The translations under genes and the position numbers were made by a program. A stretch of 64,000 bases of DNA from Candidatus Zixiibacteriota bacterium (GTDB taxonomy: Bacteria; Zixibacteria; MSB-5A5; GN15; FEB-12). Under the pieces are notes generated by a model that was given only the letters and a program-made list of their open reading frames with translations, did no database searches and had not been told where the DNA came from. Location: positions 124,001 to 188,000 of the forward strand of contig JAOUBJ010000006.1 of NCBI GenBank assembly GCA_029860345.1, read 5' to 3'. Shown here one piece after another: positions 44,778 to 53,557 of the stretch (position 1 is the stretch's first letter; every line of letters starts with the position of its first letter).

Positions 44778-45287
44778 TCAGGGCGAATACCGGGCCGGGT
44801 CTTTGCCTAAATAGATATCAGTGTAGGTAATGTCCGCACCGATGGCCAGCCATATCCGGTAAAATCCATCGGGGACATCGGTGCCACCCCAGGTGATGAC
44901 ATAGCGACCCGGGAACTGGATGGTTTGGACAAGCACCGCTATTGGTGCGCCTGAAGCCGATGTGACCTCGGCTCCGCCCCAAACCACCATTTCTTCTTCA
45001 GTCTCCAGAGGCCCCAGAGCCCGCACCAGCCACAGGGTAACCGGCGCTTCCTTTGGAACATGGTAAGCGATATCGATCGGCGGCAGCGATGGGTTAGGGT
45101 AAGCGATGATTGAATCGGTGGGCTTTCCCCAGGTGCCGATAATGAAACCCTCGTCGTCGGTGAGCCACATCCCTTCAGCACGCGGAGTGTTACCATGCTG
45201 TGCGCCGATCGGATTGAATTGATCCCACTCATTGCAACCCTGACTCAACAAAAGGACCAACCCGGCCAGAAATGCCACCCGGAGCAT
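44778..45287 (-). CDS. Small lipoprotein made of a single FlgD-like module
   Basis: 169 residues. Signal peptide with possible lipobox ending at C18 (L-S-Q-G-C, not canonical at -2). Residues about 60-168 carry A-Y-P-N-P-S, I-A-Y-H-V-P-K, V-T-L-W-L-V-R and, later, W-G-G-T-D-V-P-D-G-F-Y-R-I-W, which reproduce in order the landmarks of FlgD Ig-like or type IX sorting modules (Y-P-N-P-F-N ... W-x-G-x-D ... G-x-Y). Usually this module is a C-terminal tag of large proteins; here it is nearly the whole protein. Function unknown. Confidence 0.68.
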   Translation of the reverse strand: MLRVAFLAGLVLLLSQGCNEWDQFNPIGAQHGNTPRAEGMWLTDDEGFIIGTWGKPTDSIIAYPNPSLPPIDIAYHVPKEAPVTLWLVRALGPLETEEEMVVWGGAEVTSASGAPIAVLVQTIQFPGRYVITWGGTDVPDGFYRIWLAIGADITYTDIYLGKDPARYSP

Positions 45288-45659
45288 GAGAGCCCGAAAA
45301 AAAACGACATACCTCCAGTTTCAAAGCTTGTCGGCAACCTGGCCGGCTCACCGGCGGCGGCTGCCGTGTTGACGCCTCAATATGAAACCTGCCGGCTGCT
45401 GAGTCAAGACCGTTCGTCTGTCACATTGTATGGCGCAGCAGGGCCGCTCAGTGGACACAAAGGCAGTTTTGCCGCTGGAAAACAGGGAAAGAAACCGACT
45501 GAGACTCTGCCGCTGGGCTGCTCGAATCCAGAATTGGAAAGACCGCTATGGCGACAACGGGACCCCTGATGTCTCGTTGGTACAAGCTCCAGCCTTCCCG
45601 GTAAGCTATTGTGTCGTTGTTAGTTACAAAAAACTATAGAGCGTGTGAGGATTATTACC
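45288..45659. other. Gap without supported gene
   Basis: No member of the dispersed repeat families and no ORF with a plausible start was found. A reading frame from 45195 to 45569 on the plus strand overlaps the lipoprotein gene antisense and lacks a ribosome site. The right edge is the rex promoter. Confidence 0.5.
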
Positions 45660-45688
45660 TTGACACAATTCCAGATCAATTGTATAAT
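45660..45688 (+). promoter_or_regulatory. Consensus promoter of rex
   Basis: TTGACA (45660-45665), 17-bp spacer, TATAAT (45683-45688): perfect sigma70 consensus. The Rex-like operator follows immediately downstream. Confidence 0.85.
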
Positions 45689-45694
45689 CAAGCA

Positions 45695-45712
45695 TTGTGA
45701 AGCATTTCACAT
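45695..45712 (+). promoter_or_regulatory. Rex operator
   Basis: TTGTGAA-GCAT-TTCACAT matches the Rex consensus TTGTGAA-N4-TTCACAA in 17 of 18 positions (the last base differs). It covers the expected transcription start, 6 bases after the -10 box, so Rex bound here would block its own promoter when NADH is low. Confidence 0.85.
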
Positions 45713-45750
45713 GTAAAGGGACCTATTTACTGACCGAATGAGGATAATTG

Positions 45751-46425
45751 ATGGATGAGATTTTAGAACCGACGCCTCGAAAGAGAATTTCAGAATCTAC
45801 GATTCATCGCTTGTCGCTGTACTTCCGAGCGCTTTCTATTCTTGAGAAAGAGAACTACGAGACTGTTTCCTCCAAGGAGTTGGCCCGACGTGAGAAACTC
45901 ACACCGGCTCAGGTGCGCAAGGACCTGTCATTCTTCGGATCATTCGGCACGCGCGGACTGGGCTACCCGGTGGCTGATCTCAAAGCCAAAGTGTCTCGGA
46001 TTCTGGGCATCGATCGCGTCTGGCGGGTGGCTCTGATCGGCATCGGCAACATTGGATCGGCTCTGGTCAGTTACAAGGAATTCATCAAACAGGGGTTCCA
46101 TATCGTCAAGCTGTTCGACAACGATCAACGCAAGATCGGATCGAACCATAAAGGGATTATTGTATCGGATATCAAGAACCTCAAAGAGGAGCTGTTGGAA
46201 GATCGTATCGAAATGGTCGTCATCGCAGTGCCGGCTACGGTGGCGCAGTATATGGTCGATGATGTGGTTCGGGCCGATGTCAAGGCGATCCTGAATTTCG
46301 CCCCGATAAACCTGAAAGTGCCCGTCGATGTTCACGTTCGCAACGAGAACATGGCCATGGAACTTGAGTATCTGTCTTTTGCGATGGTCAACAACCATTT
46401 GCCAAAAGGAGCCGGCAAAAGTTAA
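45751..46425 (+). CDS. rex: Redox-sensing transcriptional repressor Rex
   Basis: About 224 residues. N-terminal winged helix (S-E-S-T-I-H-R-L-S-L-Y-F-R and T-P-A-Q-V-R-K-D-L-S-F-F-G-S-F-G-T-R-G-L-G-Y), then a Rossmann domain with G-I-G-N-I-G-S-A-L (about 98-106) that binds NAD(H), and a C-terminal domain-swapped helix. Rex reads the NADH/NAD ratio and represses fermentative and respiratory genes. Start: ATG 45751 has AGGA six bases upstream; a TTG at 45748 is next to it. Its own promoter carries the Rex box at 45695-45712. No other Rex box was noticed in the window. Confidence 0.96.
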   Translation: MDEILEPTPRKRISESTIHRLSLYFRALSILEKENYETVSSKELARREKLTPAQVRKDLSFFGSFGTRGLGYPVADLKAKVSRILGIDRVWRVALIGIGNIGSALVSYKEFIKQGFHIVKLFDNDQRKIGSNHKGIIVSDIKNLKEELLEDRIEMVVIAVPATVAQYMVDDVVRADVKAILNFAPINLKVPVDVHVRNENMAMELEYLSFAMVNNHLPKGAGKS

Positions 46426-46465
46426 ACCGCTTCAGGGATGGAGCGGTTGGTACCTCTTTTAAGCG

Positions 46466-46512
46466 TCCTCGCGCTTAGGAGTGGACGGCCTGCGAAAGTG
46501 GGCCGTCCGTTA
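46466..46512 (+). terminator. Paired hairpins after rex, possible terminator
   Basis: A small hairpin TAAGCG/CGCTTA (about 46460-46478) is followed by GGACGGCC (46483-46490) pairing with GGCCGTCC (46501-46508). No clear T-run follows (GTTATAAT), so an intrinsic terminator is only possible. Confidence 0.35.
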
Positions 46513-46592
46513 TAATGAGCAATCCCCTGAGTTTGTAATAAAGATGATTCTGTTTGAATCGGCGCGAGAGCGCAAGGGTATAAGGTGACCAG

Positions 46593-47543
46593 ATGATGAA
46601 CAGACGGAAATACAGCAGGCCGTTGGCAGTTTGGTTGTTGGCCGTGCTTGTCTTGACCGGCGCAAGCCTCTATGGACAGGACTCGCTTCAGATATACCTG
46701 GATAAAGGGGCAGAACTGTTGGCCGAACGGAATTACCAGGGGGGCATGGACGCTTACCAGAATGCGCTGCGGCTTGATCCCAACAACTATATCGCAATCA
46801 AGAACATTGGCCGAAGTTTCGCCCAGCTTGACGACACGAAACAAGCTCAGGCGTTTCTGGAACGGGCCTACAAGATCGACCCGCTCGACCCCCAGGTGTG
46901 CAACAATCTGGGCGCGGTGTTTGCCGCCAATGCTAACTCCGGCGAAGCTATTCGGTACTTCGAACAAGCGGTGGCTATCGACTCCACCAACGAAATGTAC
47001 ATCACCAATCTGGGCCAGGAGTACTCGCGCCTGGGGCGGATCGGCAAAGCTCTGCCGCTGATGCGACAAGCCTGGGCGCTCAATCAGAAAAACTCCATGA
47101 TTCCCTACACTCTGGGCAACTGTTTCGCTGCCACTCAAACCTACGACTCAGCCGAATACTATTACCTACGCTCAGCCAGTTTGGGTGGTCGCCCGGCTGA
47201 ATTGTATTATCGTCTTGGCACGGTTCAGAACCGCTTGGGCAAAACATTGAAGGCTTCGGAAGCGTTTGTCGAGGCGCTGAAACGTCAGCCCGATTTCAGG
47301 GAATGTCGTCAGTCGTTGGCTATGCTATTCCTGGCCGATAAACAATACAAGGCGGCGGTTCAGGAGTTCGGAGTTCTTTGCGATGCCGACAGCGCTTTCT
47401 ACCCGGCCTGGATCGGCTACGGCACGGCCTTGGCCATGGATGGACGGCCCGAGGAATCAGACCAGGTGTTGTCGCATCTGTTTGCCGTTGATTCCTCACT
47501 CGGTTACAAGATGCTTGAGGTCATCAACCTCCAGCGGCAGTAA
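46593..47543 (+). CDS. Exported TPR-repeat protein
   Basis: 316 residues. Signal peptide about 1-29 (ends S-L-Y-G-Q-D), then about seven to eight TPR units (from residue 34 on), e.g. N-Y-Q-G-G-M-D-A-Y-Q-N-A-L-R-L-D-P-N-N-Y, K-Q-A-Q-A-F-L-E-R-A-Y-K-I-D-P and G-E-A-I-R-Y-F-E-Q-A-V-A-I-D. A periplasmic protein-protein interaction scaffold; partner unknown. AAGGTGA lies 5-6 bases before the ATG at 46593. It follows rex with 167 bases between, and its stop is 29 bases from the convergent subtilase stop. Confidence 0.85.
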   Translation: MMNRRKYSRPLAVWLLAVLVLTGASLYGQDSLQIYLDKGAELLAERNYQGGMDAYQNALRLDPNNYIAIKNIGRSFAQLDDTKQAQAFLERAYKIDPLDPQVCNNLGAVFAANANSGEAIRYFEQAVAIDSTNEMYITNLGQEYSRLGRIGKALPLMRQAWALNQKNSMIPYTLGNCFAATQTYDSAEYYYLRSASLGGRPAELYYRLGTVQNRLGKTLKASEAFVEALKRQPDFRECRQSLAMLFLADKQYKAAVQEFGVLCDADSAFYPAWIGYGTALAMDGRPEESDQVLSHLFAVDSSLGYKMLEVINLQRQ

Positions 47544-47571
47544 TGCTGTTCCTCACCGTTCGTAACTAAAC

Positions 47572-49491
47572 TCACTCGAACACGTAGCACGGGTTTACTA
47601 TTTCTGGTCCGCCTGTGAACATCCAATCGATCAAGTAGGTGGCGTCGTCCATATCAATCACGCCACCACTGCAATCCATATCAGCCAACCGAACCGATGG
47701 AAATGGCGCTGGACCTTCGGTAAACATATAGTCGACCAGGTACACCAGGTCGCCGATGTCGACCTGCATGTCGGCACTGTTGTCGACATTACCATGAGAG
47801 ATCGACAGCACGGCCCGAAAGGCATCCACCCGCCCCCAACCATAGTTAGAGTCGGGCCTAAAACCTGTCCAACCCCACTCAGGCATCCAAACAGCCGAAC
47901 TACAAAGTATCTGGTAAACCGTATCAACGGTGAGGGTGGAGTCGCGTGATAACAACAACGCGGCTGTGCCGGATACAAGGGGTACCGCCATAGACGTCCC
48001 GCCCGCTTGACAGTTGTAGTTGTTATCATTGGTGGCTGGAGGGCCCGGCGGCCCACATAGCCACGTGTGGTTAGTGTCCTTGAAATACCCGCCGTCATTT
48101 AGGCCAAGTGTGTCCATCTGATCCAGTGTCCAAACATCGCCATAGATTGTGTCTTCCGGATCGAACACACCTTTGCCCGCACTGGGAGCTACTATATCCA
48201 AGACCACAATGGTATCGTCGCCATAGAAATCCGGGCCAGACCCACTCCAAGGATAGTGATCGTCATCAAGATCAATGGCTCCTACGGCGAAACACTTTTC
48301 ATATCGGGCCGGGTAGCTGACTGCATAACGCTGTTCCCCCTTGTTGCCGGAGGAGAATATGTGCGGGCAGCCACGTCCGTTGCGGCCAAACTCATAGGCG
48401 CTGTCAAGGGCCCAATTGATGGCCACTCTGTCAGTGTCTTTCACAGTAGCAGTCCAACCAAAACTCCAGCTACATGACAGAATATCAGCGCCCTGCTTGT
48501 AGGCATAGGTGATAGCCTCGGCCCGGCCCATATCGTCAATAACACAATCGAAAATGTCACCGGGTCCGTTACATAACATTTTCACGTTGAGAATGCTGAC
48601 AAATGGATCCATTGATATCATTCCGCTGGATCGCACAAACTGCGAGATACTATCCGTAGAGTGTGAAGCAGCTATTATTCCAGCACAGGCCATTCCGTGT
48701 CCGGTAAACCACTCCGGTGTTGGAGTGCTATCTTTATGGGCGAAGTCGTAGCCGTGAATGATTCTCTCCGATGGCAGGTCTTCATGCTCATCCACACCCC
48801 TGTCCAGCACGGCAACTACAACGTCGCGGTTCATTCCGGCGAAGTCCCAGACAGAGGCGCTGTCGAAGGTCCCGATTACCTTCTTCAAGTGCGGCTGGAA
48901 GTCATGGTAGTAGTCATACAATCTGTAGCCGTCAGCCTCGACTCCCGGGCCGTAGTTTGGTTGGACAAAAGCGAGGCCGGGCAGGGTTAGGAAAGTATCG
49001 ACAAGCTGCCAGAGACGCAGGTTTGATGAATCGGTATTAATAATCTCTGCCACATTGGTCATCGGCTGTCGGCCTAGTTCAAGGTCGTAGTGGGCAATCA
49101 GGCTGTCCACGAATTCAAGAGTAGTTCCAGGCTGCAACCCGACACAGAAGCTGGCCCCGACGAGACTGGGCGTGCCGATTTCGGATATGTAGTATGGTTC
49201 CACCAGAGATATCTCTTCGATACCACGTAGCGAGTCTAGGAAGTTGATGTACCCGTTTCCGGTTGTCAGAGAGCAGGCCATGAAGCCGTGATAAACGTGG
49301 TAGTCGTCAAGAACATCCGCTATCCTGCCAATGGCAGCCACTATGCTATCTTGTTGATCAACCGAGACTGTCTGGTCAAATCTGATTGTAATCTTCAGCG
49401 AATCGTAGCCAGGCTCGCGCGCTCCGGCAATCAAGGGCATAGCCAAAAGCAAGAGGCCAGCGTAAACTAGTACTGTCCGAGATGTGAGCAC
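47572..49491 (-). CDS. Secreted subtilase (S8) with dockerin-like tag
   Basis: 639 residues from a GTG with GGGGGAG five bases upstream. Signal peptide about 1-24. A prodomain-like region (about 30-190) is followed by the catalytic triad D230 (V-A-V-L-D-R-G-V-D), H265 (G-H-G-M-A-C-A-G) and S500 (G-G-T-S-M-A-V-P), with oxyanion-hole N383 (S-S-G-N-K-G). C-terminal paired dockerin-like repeats begin about 570: D-L-V-Y-L-V-D-Y-M-F and, in the second, D-A-T-Y-L-I-D-W-M-F, which departs from the usual form. A secreted serine protease; target unknown. Confidence 0.93.
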   Translation of the reverse strand: MLTSRTVLVYAGLLLLAMPLIAGAREPGYDSLKITIRFDQTVSVDQQDSIVAAIGRIADVLDDYHVYHGFMACSLTTGNGYINFLDSLRGIEEISLVEPYYISEIGTPSLVGASFCVGLQPGTTLEFVDSLIAHYDLELGRQPMTNVAEIINTDSSNLRLWQLVDTFLTLPGLAFVQPNYGPGVEADGYRLYDYYHDFQPHLKKVIGTFDSASVWDFAGMNRDVVVAVLDRGVDEHEDLPSERIIHGYDFAHKDSTPTPEWFTGHGMACAGIIAASHSTDSISQFVRSSGMISMDPFVSILNVKMLCNGPGDIFDCVIDDMGRAEAITYAYKQGADILSCSWSFGWTATVKDTDRVAINWALDSAYEFGRNGRGCPHIFSSGNKGEQRYAVSYPARYEKCFAVGAIDLDDDHYPWSGSGPDFYGDDTIVVLDIVAPSAGKGVFDPEDTIYGDVWTLDQMDTLGLNDGGYFKDTNHTWLCGPPGPPATNDNNYNCQAGGTSMAVPLVSGTAALLLSRDSTLTVDTVYQILCSSAVWMPEWGWTGFRPDSNYGWGRVDAFRAVLSISHGNVDNSADMQVDIGDLVYLVDYMFTEGPAPFPSVRLADMDCSGGVIDMDDATYLIDWMFTGGPEIVNPCYVFE

Positions 49492-49523
49492 CGCATCTCC
49501 CCCATAAGTTTAGAGAGTTTTTG

Positions 49524-50591
49524 TTACGGTGAGTTCTGAATTGTCAGATAATTAACATTTTTCCCCTCCAACAATACATGGTTCGATAATTCAAAAGTAT
49601 TTGCATTGACAACAGCTACCAGCCCACCGGCTGACAGTACAATCCATGTATCATCCGGTGTCACCTCGACATCTCGCATCGCATGGTACTGTACTCCACC
49701 CTCATGCACCACGTCAACTGGGTGCACCTCATTCGTTGTTATGTCATAGACACTGAACGAAGAACCACCTCCGCCACAGACACCGACCAACTCGCCTGGA
49801 TGGGTGTATGGAATGTAGCGACCATTTGGAAGGAGCTCAATCTCGCCGTATCCTGCGAAAACAGACCGGTGTATGACGGAATCAGCATTCACGTCATAGA
49901 CCTCCACTGCAGCATCGCATTCAGCATGAGCAGTCAGAAGATACCACTGACTGTCATCGGGAGATGGGATCACCTGACCTAAGCGCCAGGGAGTACAAAC
50001 CCGTCGTTGAACATTGAAACCGCCTTCAATCTGCAACCGATAAGCATAGTCAGGCCAATGAGAGGCAAGGAACACTCTACTATCCGCAGAGAACCCACCG
50101 AACAGAACGCGGTCGGTGTCATGAAATAATAACGAGTACCCATCGGTGGAGAGGATATTCAGACCCTCCCGGTTGAGGACGGCCAAGTATTGACCATTGG
50201 GTGACACAGAGACCCCAAATTCAGCTGCATATGGTAGTACCTCTACTTGTTGAGGGTTAGCTATCTCAACCGCCAAAACGGAGTCTTCTAAAGCGAGATA
50301 GATACTCTCCCCACCGGGAGACACAACCATTCTCGGCTCCGGCACGCCGAGTGACGGCGTTCGAGGTGTTGGCAGGGCCGGCACCTGGAAAGAGTCCAGT
50401 TGCCCCGATAGAATGTGGTATCCAAAGACCCAGTTGTCGCTGTTTACGTCCGCGAAGTAGGCAATGTAGTCAGTTGGATCCGGTGGTTCCGGATCGGTCG
50501 GTGAGCGGTCGCACCCCCCTGTTCCCAGATAGTATAGCACACACGTCAAGAGCAGTATACTATGCCGCTGCACTCTCCCTGCTTGATTCAT
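49524..50591 (-). CDS. Lipoprotein with propeller-like repeats
   Basis: 355 residues. Signal peptide with lipobox L-G-T-G-G-C (C27), then a Pro/Asp linker. The rest contains recurring V-S-P-G-G-E-S-I-Y, V-S-P-N-G-Q-Y-L-A-V, S-P-D-D-S-Q-W-Y-L-L and T-P-D-D-T-W-I-V-L-S segments, spaced 40-60 residues, the pattern of WD40/YVTN-type propellers. Surface or periplasmic location inferred. AAGGGGA precedes the ATG. It may be co-transcribed with the subtilase (33-base gap), giving a two-gene unit. Confidence 0.78.
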   Translation of the reverse strand: MNQAGRVQRHSILLLTCVLYYLGTGGCDRSPTDPEPPDPTDYIAYFADVNSDNWVFGYHILSGQLDSFQVPALPTPRTPSLGVPEPRMVVSPGGESIYLALEDSVLAVEIANPQQVEVLPYAAEFGVSVSPNGQYLAVLNREGLNILSTDGYSLLFHDTDRVLFGGFSADSRVFLASHWPDYAYRLQIEGGFNVQRRVCTPWRLGQVIPSPDDSQWYLLTAHAECDAAVEVYDVNADSVIHRSVFAGYGEIELLPNGRYIPYTHPGELVGVCGGGGSSFSVYDITTNEVHPVDVVHEGGVQYHAMRDVEVTPDDTWIVLSAGGLVAVVNANTFELSNHVLLEGKNVNYLTIQNSP

Positions 50592-50794
50592 GTCGATCCC
50601 CTTATCTGAGGTTTCCCACCACCTACCATAACAAACGAGCCAACCTCAATTTCTGTCAAGACATTTTTATCCATCATATCCACTATTCTTGCGCGCGCCG
50701 GGCGCCCGATTTCACACCTAATCCGATAGCAGCCCCTCTTGTGCCCACATGTTTTTAGTTGAAAGGCCCCGGCAAAAGATGCATCCATGCGCCC
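50592..50794. other. Divergent intergenic region
   Basis: Lies between two genes transcribed away from each other. On the minus strand a TTGACA (rc of 50654-50659) with a weak TTTGTT 18 bases downstream may serve the lipoprotein gene. No strong plus-strand promoter is seen. Confidence 0.3.
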
Positions 50795-52009
50795 ATGAGA
50801 TTGCGATGGACACTCATTCTGACTCTGGCCGTCGGCATCTGTGCCGGTGCGGCCAACAGCCGGGCCGAGACAGAGGTCGGGTATCTCTTTGTCGAATCGG
50901 AACCTAAACATGCACGCGTGGTGATCGATGGTGATGACAAGTTGATTGTGGTGTCACCGCTGTTATGTACGCTGTCGGTAGGACCCCACAAGCTCACTCT
51001 TTATTCTGACGATCACCTGCCCAACACGATCGGAGTCTACATTACAGCCGGAAAGATACTTCGCAAAAAGATTCGGTTCCTTGGTCCGCAACAGATAGAG
51101 CAGCTATCCGATGCCGGTTCTTATATGTCTGCGGTCAACGGCAATCTGTCCATTGTCACCGACATTTTCGGCGGTGTTGTGTTTCTGGATAGTGCGCGGA
51201 TGAATGTCGCCCTGCCTGCGACCTTACGCTCGATTCCCTCTGGCGTGCATCATGTACGAGTCGAGCACAGTGGGCTGGGATTTGACACCACTGTGATAAT
51301 CCATGCCGGTGTGACCGAGACGCTCAATCTCAGTCTGCTTCAACTGTGGGAGCTGCCGCCGCTTGATGTACTGCCGCCACCTGCAGAACTTTCACCGCCT
51401 ACGGCTGCGGAGGTGCCACCACCGCCACCTGAACTGGTAACAGTTGTGGTCAACATGGAACTCCCCGGCTGCCGCTACCAGCGTGCCCTGGCACCAGAGA
51501 ATGATACACCGTTCGACAGCTTTCAGATCGCCCTGCCGGGTGAATATGACACCGAGCCTGCGCCCGAAACGCCCGAAGTCGGCAACCAATCCGACGGCGA
51601 CATGCGCACTTTGGCCTACCATCGAAACCGCTTGCCGGTCTGGGATGATGAGCGGATATCCATGCGGGGCGTCGATGCCGTGGTCAGTATACTAACTGAA
51701 GACTCGGTGATTGTCGTCTCGCATCGATTCGCAGTCGACAGCACCATGTCGCTCAGACCCCAGTCGGCTGATCTCGAAGTTGGCATGCCGGTGCGCTTGG
51801 CCAAACGCTATTCACAAACTTCCAAAGGTAGTGAGGTATCTTTCGAGGTTGAGTTATTCGTCAACCAGTCGATGAAATTTGCGGGCTTTGCCAATCTGCT
51901 GCCAATCCGCAAACGGTTCAGGCTCAATACCGATCTAAACGGCGGCGACGATATCAATGTTCGAATACGCATCGACACCCAAGGTGAAGTGTTCTTCAGA
52001 TACTGGTAG
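50795..52009 (+). CDS. Exported PEGA-like domain protein
   Basis: About 404 residues from ATG 50795; the frame runs open to a TTG at 50759, and no strong ribosome site decides. Signal peptide about 1-24. Two PEGA-like beta modules follow: G-Y-L-F-V-E-S-E-P-K-H-A-R-V-V-I-D-G-D (about 30-95) and a second with G-G-V-V-F-L-D-S-A-R-M (about 120-175). Then a Pro-rich linker (about 190-215) and a C-terminal domain of unknown type (about 260-400). PEGA modules are surface-associated. Function unknown. Confidence 0.72.
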   Translation: MRLRWTLILTLAVGICAGAANSRAETEVGYLFVESEPKHARVVIDGDDKLIVVSPLLCTLSVGPHKLTLYSDDHLPNTIGVYITAGKILRKKIRFLGPQQIEQLSDAGSYMSAVNGNLSIVTDIFGGVVFLDSARMNVALPATLRSIPSGVHHVRVEHSGLGFDTTVIIHAGVTETLNLSLLQLWELPPLDVLPPPAELSPPTAAEVPPPPPELVTVVVNMELPGCRYQRALAPENDTPFDSFQIALPGEYDTEPAPETPEVGNQSDGDMRTLAYHRNRLPVWDDERISMRGVDAVVSILTEDSVIVVSHRFAVDSTMSLRPQSADLEVGMPVRLAKRYSQTSKGSEVSFEVELFVNQSMKFAGFANLLPIRKRFRLNTDLNGGDDINVRIRIDTQGEVFFRYW

Positions 52010-52159
52010 CCAACGCGCCAGGTGCACAGGGCTGCTGACCTCAAACCGCTTACACTCTTTTGCAACACGTTACTTCCCTGTAGGGTGGGTCCGTCTTCGC
52101 CTGCGCGCCGAGGCGTGGACCCGCCGGATCGTCAGTGGTGCACGACATGAGGCCGCCCA
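52010..52159. repeat. Single repeat copy after the PEGA gene
   Basis: Contains gtagggtgggtccgtcttcg...cctgcgcgccgaggcg...ggacccgcc (about 52080-52126), the same family as at 37113, 41072 and 59818. Confidence 0.6.
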
Positions 52160-52194
52160 CAAAAAAAAACCGGCCTGCGCCCAGCAAGCCGGTT
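52160..52194 (-). terminator. Intrinsic terminator of the lipoprotein gene at 52220
   Basis: On the minus strand AACCGGC(TTG) pairs with (CAG)GCCGGTT around CTGGGCG, followed by a run of T (plus-strand A-run 52161-52169). It begins about 25 bases after the lipoprotein stop. Confidence 0.85.
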
Positions 52195-52219
52195 GTGAAT
52201 TGAACTATCGATCTATCGA

Positions 52220-52765
52220 TCAGGTCCCGGCTGTCAGAGTAACAACCACCTTGATCGAATCTACCGTGAACGAGCTGGTGGTAACATCGGCCATAGCCCA
52301 AAATTTGAACTGGCCGGTTTCCCCAAGCGTCTTCAAAGTAGACAGATTGGTAATGTGGCTGAACGACGCAGCGTATCCAATGAACGACTTACCGGCCGGC
52401 ATCGGTACATCGACCAGAACGTGAGTAGCACCGGCAATGACCGCACTCTTGGACGAGGCGCCACCGAGCGACGACGCCAGAGCGTCAACGTAGCAGTTGA
52501 AATTATTGGCCGAGGCCGCCGAACTGTTCAGCCAGATTTCAAAACCGATGTTGTCGATATCTTTGATGTCATCCTTATGGTCCTGCCAGACGGAGTTATC
52601 AGTGATATCGAGGGCTTCATAGTAGTAGTCACCGGTGCCGTTGGGAGTGAGGTCGTAGAAGGTCTCCTCCACGACATAGGTGCCGCTGACGATTTTGCAG
52701 CCGGAGGGAACCAACAGGGCCAGGGCGACGGCAGCAACTATAGCTGTATGCAGTAGTTTTTTCAT
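52220..52765 (-). CDS. Small lipoprotein, unknown
   Basis: 181 residues. Signal peptide with lipobox L-V-P-S-G-C (C23). The mature part (about 24-181) is beta-rich, with A-S-A-N-N-F-N-C-Y-V-D-A-L-A-S-S and a closing F-T-V-D-S-I-K-V-V-V-T-L strand. No known domain recognised. GGGAGAG lies 9 bases before the ATG. It follows the beta-barrel gene by 12 bases and ends in its own terminator, so the two form a probable two-gene operon. Confidence 0.78.
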   Translation of the reverse strand: MKKLLHTAIVAAVALALLVPSGCKIVSGTYVVEETFYDLTPNGTGDYYYEALDITDNSVWQDHKDDIKDIDNIGFEIWLNSSAASANNFNCYVDALASSLGGASSKSAVIAGATHVLVDVPMPAGKSFIGYAASFSHITNLSTLKTLGETGQFKFWAMADVTTSSFTVDSIKVVVTLTAGT

Positions 52766-52777
52766 GACTGTCTCTCC

Positions 52778-53320
52778 CTATAATCCGAAGTGGTAGTTAA
52801 CGCCGGCTGTTATCAGCGCAGCTTTCTTGGACCCGCCACCCTCGGTGCCGATTACATCGAAACGACCACGAACTTCCAAACCGAGCGAGGGTCCCACACC
52901 GATCTCTACACCCAGACCACCGGAGAGTCCGGTGTTGCTCTCATCGATCTGTAGATCATCGTTTTTGACCTTGTAGGTGCCGATACCGACAAAAAAGAAC
53001 GGTGACAATCCGGGTCCGGCCAGAGAACCCAGGCGCGCATCGACTCCGAATCCGTTCACCTTGGCGCCGGTAGGATCGTCAATGATTTCATCAACATCCG
53101 GGTCACCATACTTCAGAAAGGTGACGTGCGGTTCCAGCGAGATCACCGAAAATGCCTTCACACTCGCCCTTATTCCAAAAACCGTCCCCTGCGACTGGTC
53201 ATCCTGCGCCACCGGGATACCGACCCCGCCAAAGGCGCCGACACCGGCCGACAGACCGGCCGCCGATGCCGACTGAAGCATCAGTAACAAGCCAAGCGTT
53301 ACCATTACTAACTTCTTCAT
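52778..53320 (-). CDS. Outer membrane beta-barrel-like protein
   Basis: About 180 residues from ATG 53320, which has GGAGG four bases upstream; the frame is open to 53377. Signal peptide about 1-20 (ends A-S-A-A), followed by repeated amphipathic strands (G-L-S-A-G-V-G-A-F-G-G-V-G, L-G-L-E-V-R-G-R-F-D-V-I-G) and a final strand A-G-V-N-Y-H-F-G-L with terminal aromatic/Leu. Likely an outer membrane barrel of about eight strands. Driven by the promoter at 53381-53409 together with the downstream lipoprotein. Confidence 0.8.
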   Translation of the reverse strand: MKKLVMVTLGLLLMLQSASAAGLSAGVGAFGGVGIPVAQDDQSQGTVFGIRASVKAFSVISLEPHVTFLKYGDPDVDEIIDDPTGAKVNGFGVDARLGSLAGPGLSPFFFVGIGTYKVKNDDLQIDESNTGLSGGLGVEIGVGPSLGLEVRGRFDVIGTEGGGSKKAALITAGVNYHFGL

Positions 53321-53380
53321 AAATCCTCCAGGATTGATTCGGGAGGGCCATGCCTCCCACGAATTAGTTTCAAACACATA

Positions 53381-53409
53381 AGTCTACCTCTGCAACTATT
53401 CGTTGTCAA
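53381..53409 (-). promoter_or_regulatory. Promoter of the barrel-lipoprotein operon
   Basis: On the minus strand TTGACA (53404-53409), 17-bp spacer, TAGACT (53381-53386). Gives a ~50-base leader before the ATG at 53320. Confidence 0.65.
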
Positions 53410-53557
53410 GACTGAATACATCTACATTTCAATAATCTGAATACGTGCATAACTGCTATTTCTGTTGACCTTATACCCAGTCTGTATGTACTTTTCGCGA
53501 TACGCTATGCCGCCGTTAGCCGAAGCAGCGCCGGCGGAACGAGGACAGAGAGTGAAC

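Noticed and set aside
45195-45569. 124-codon plus-strand ORF before rex
   Set aside because: Antisense to the lipoprotein gene at its start, no Shine-Dalgarno, no recognisable composition, and the rex promoter lies beyond it.
53465-53557. Longer N-terminus of ACR3 and a TTGACC-16-TGTACT promoter
   Set aside because: The extension has no ribosome site; the promoter match is too weak to list as a feature.
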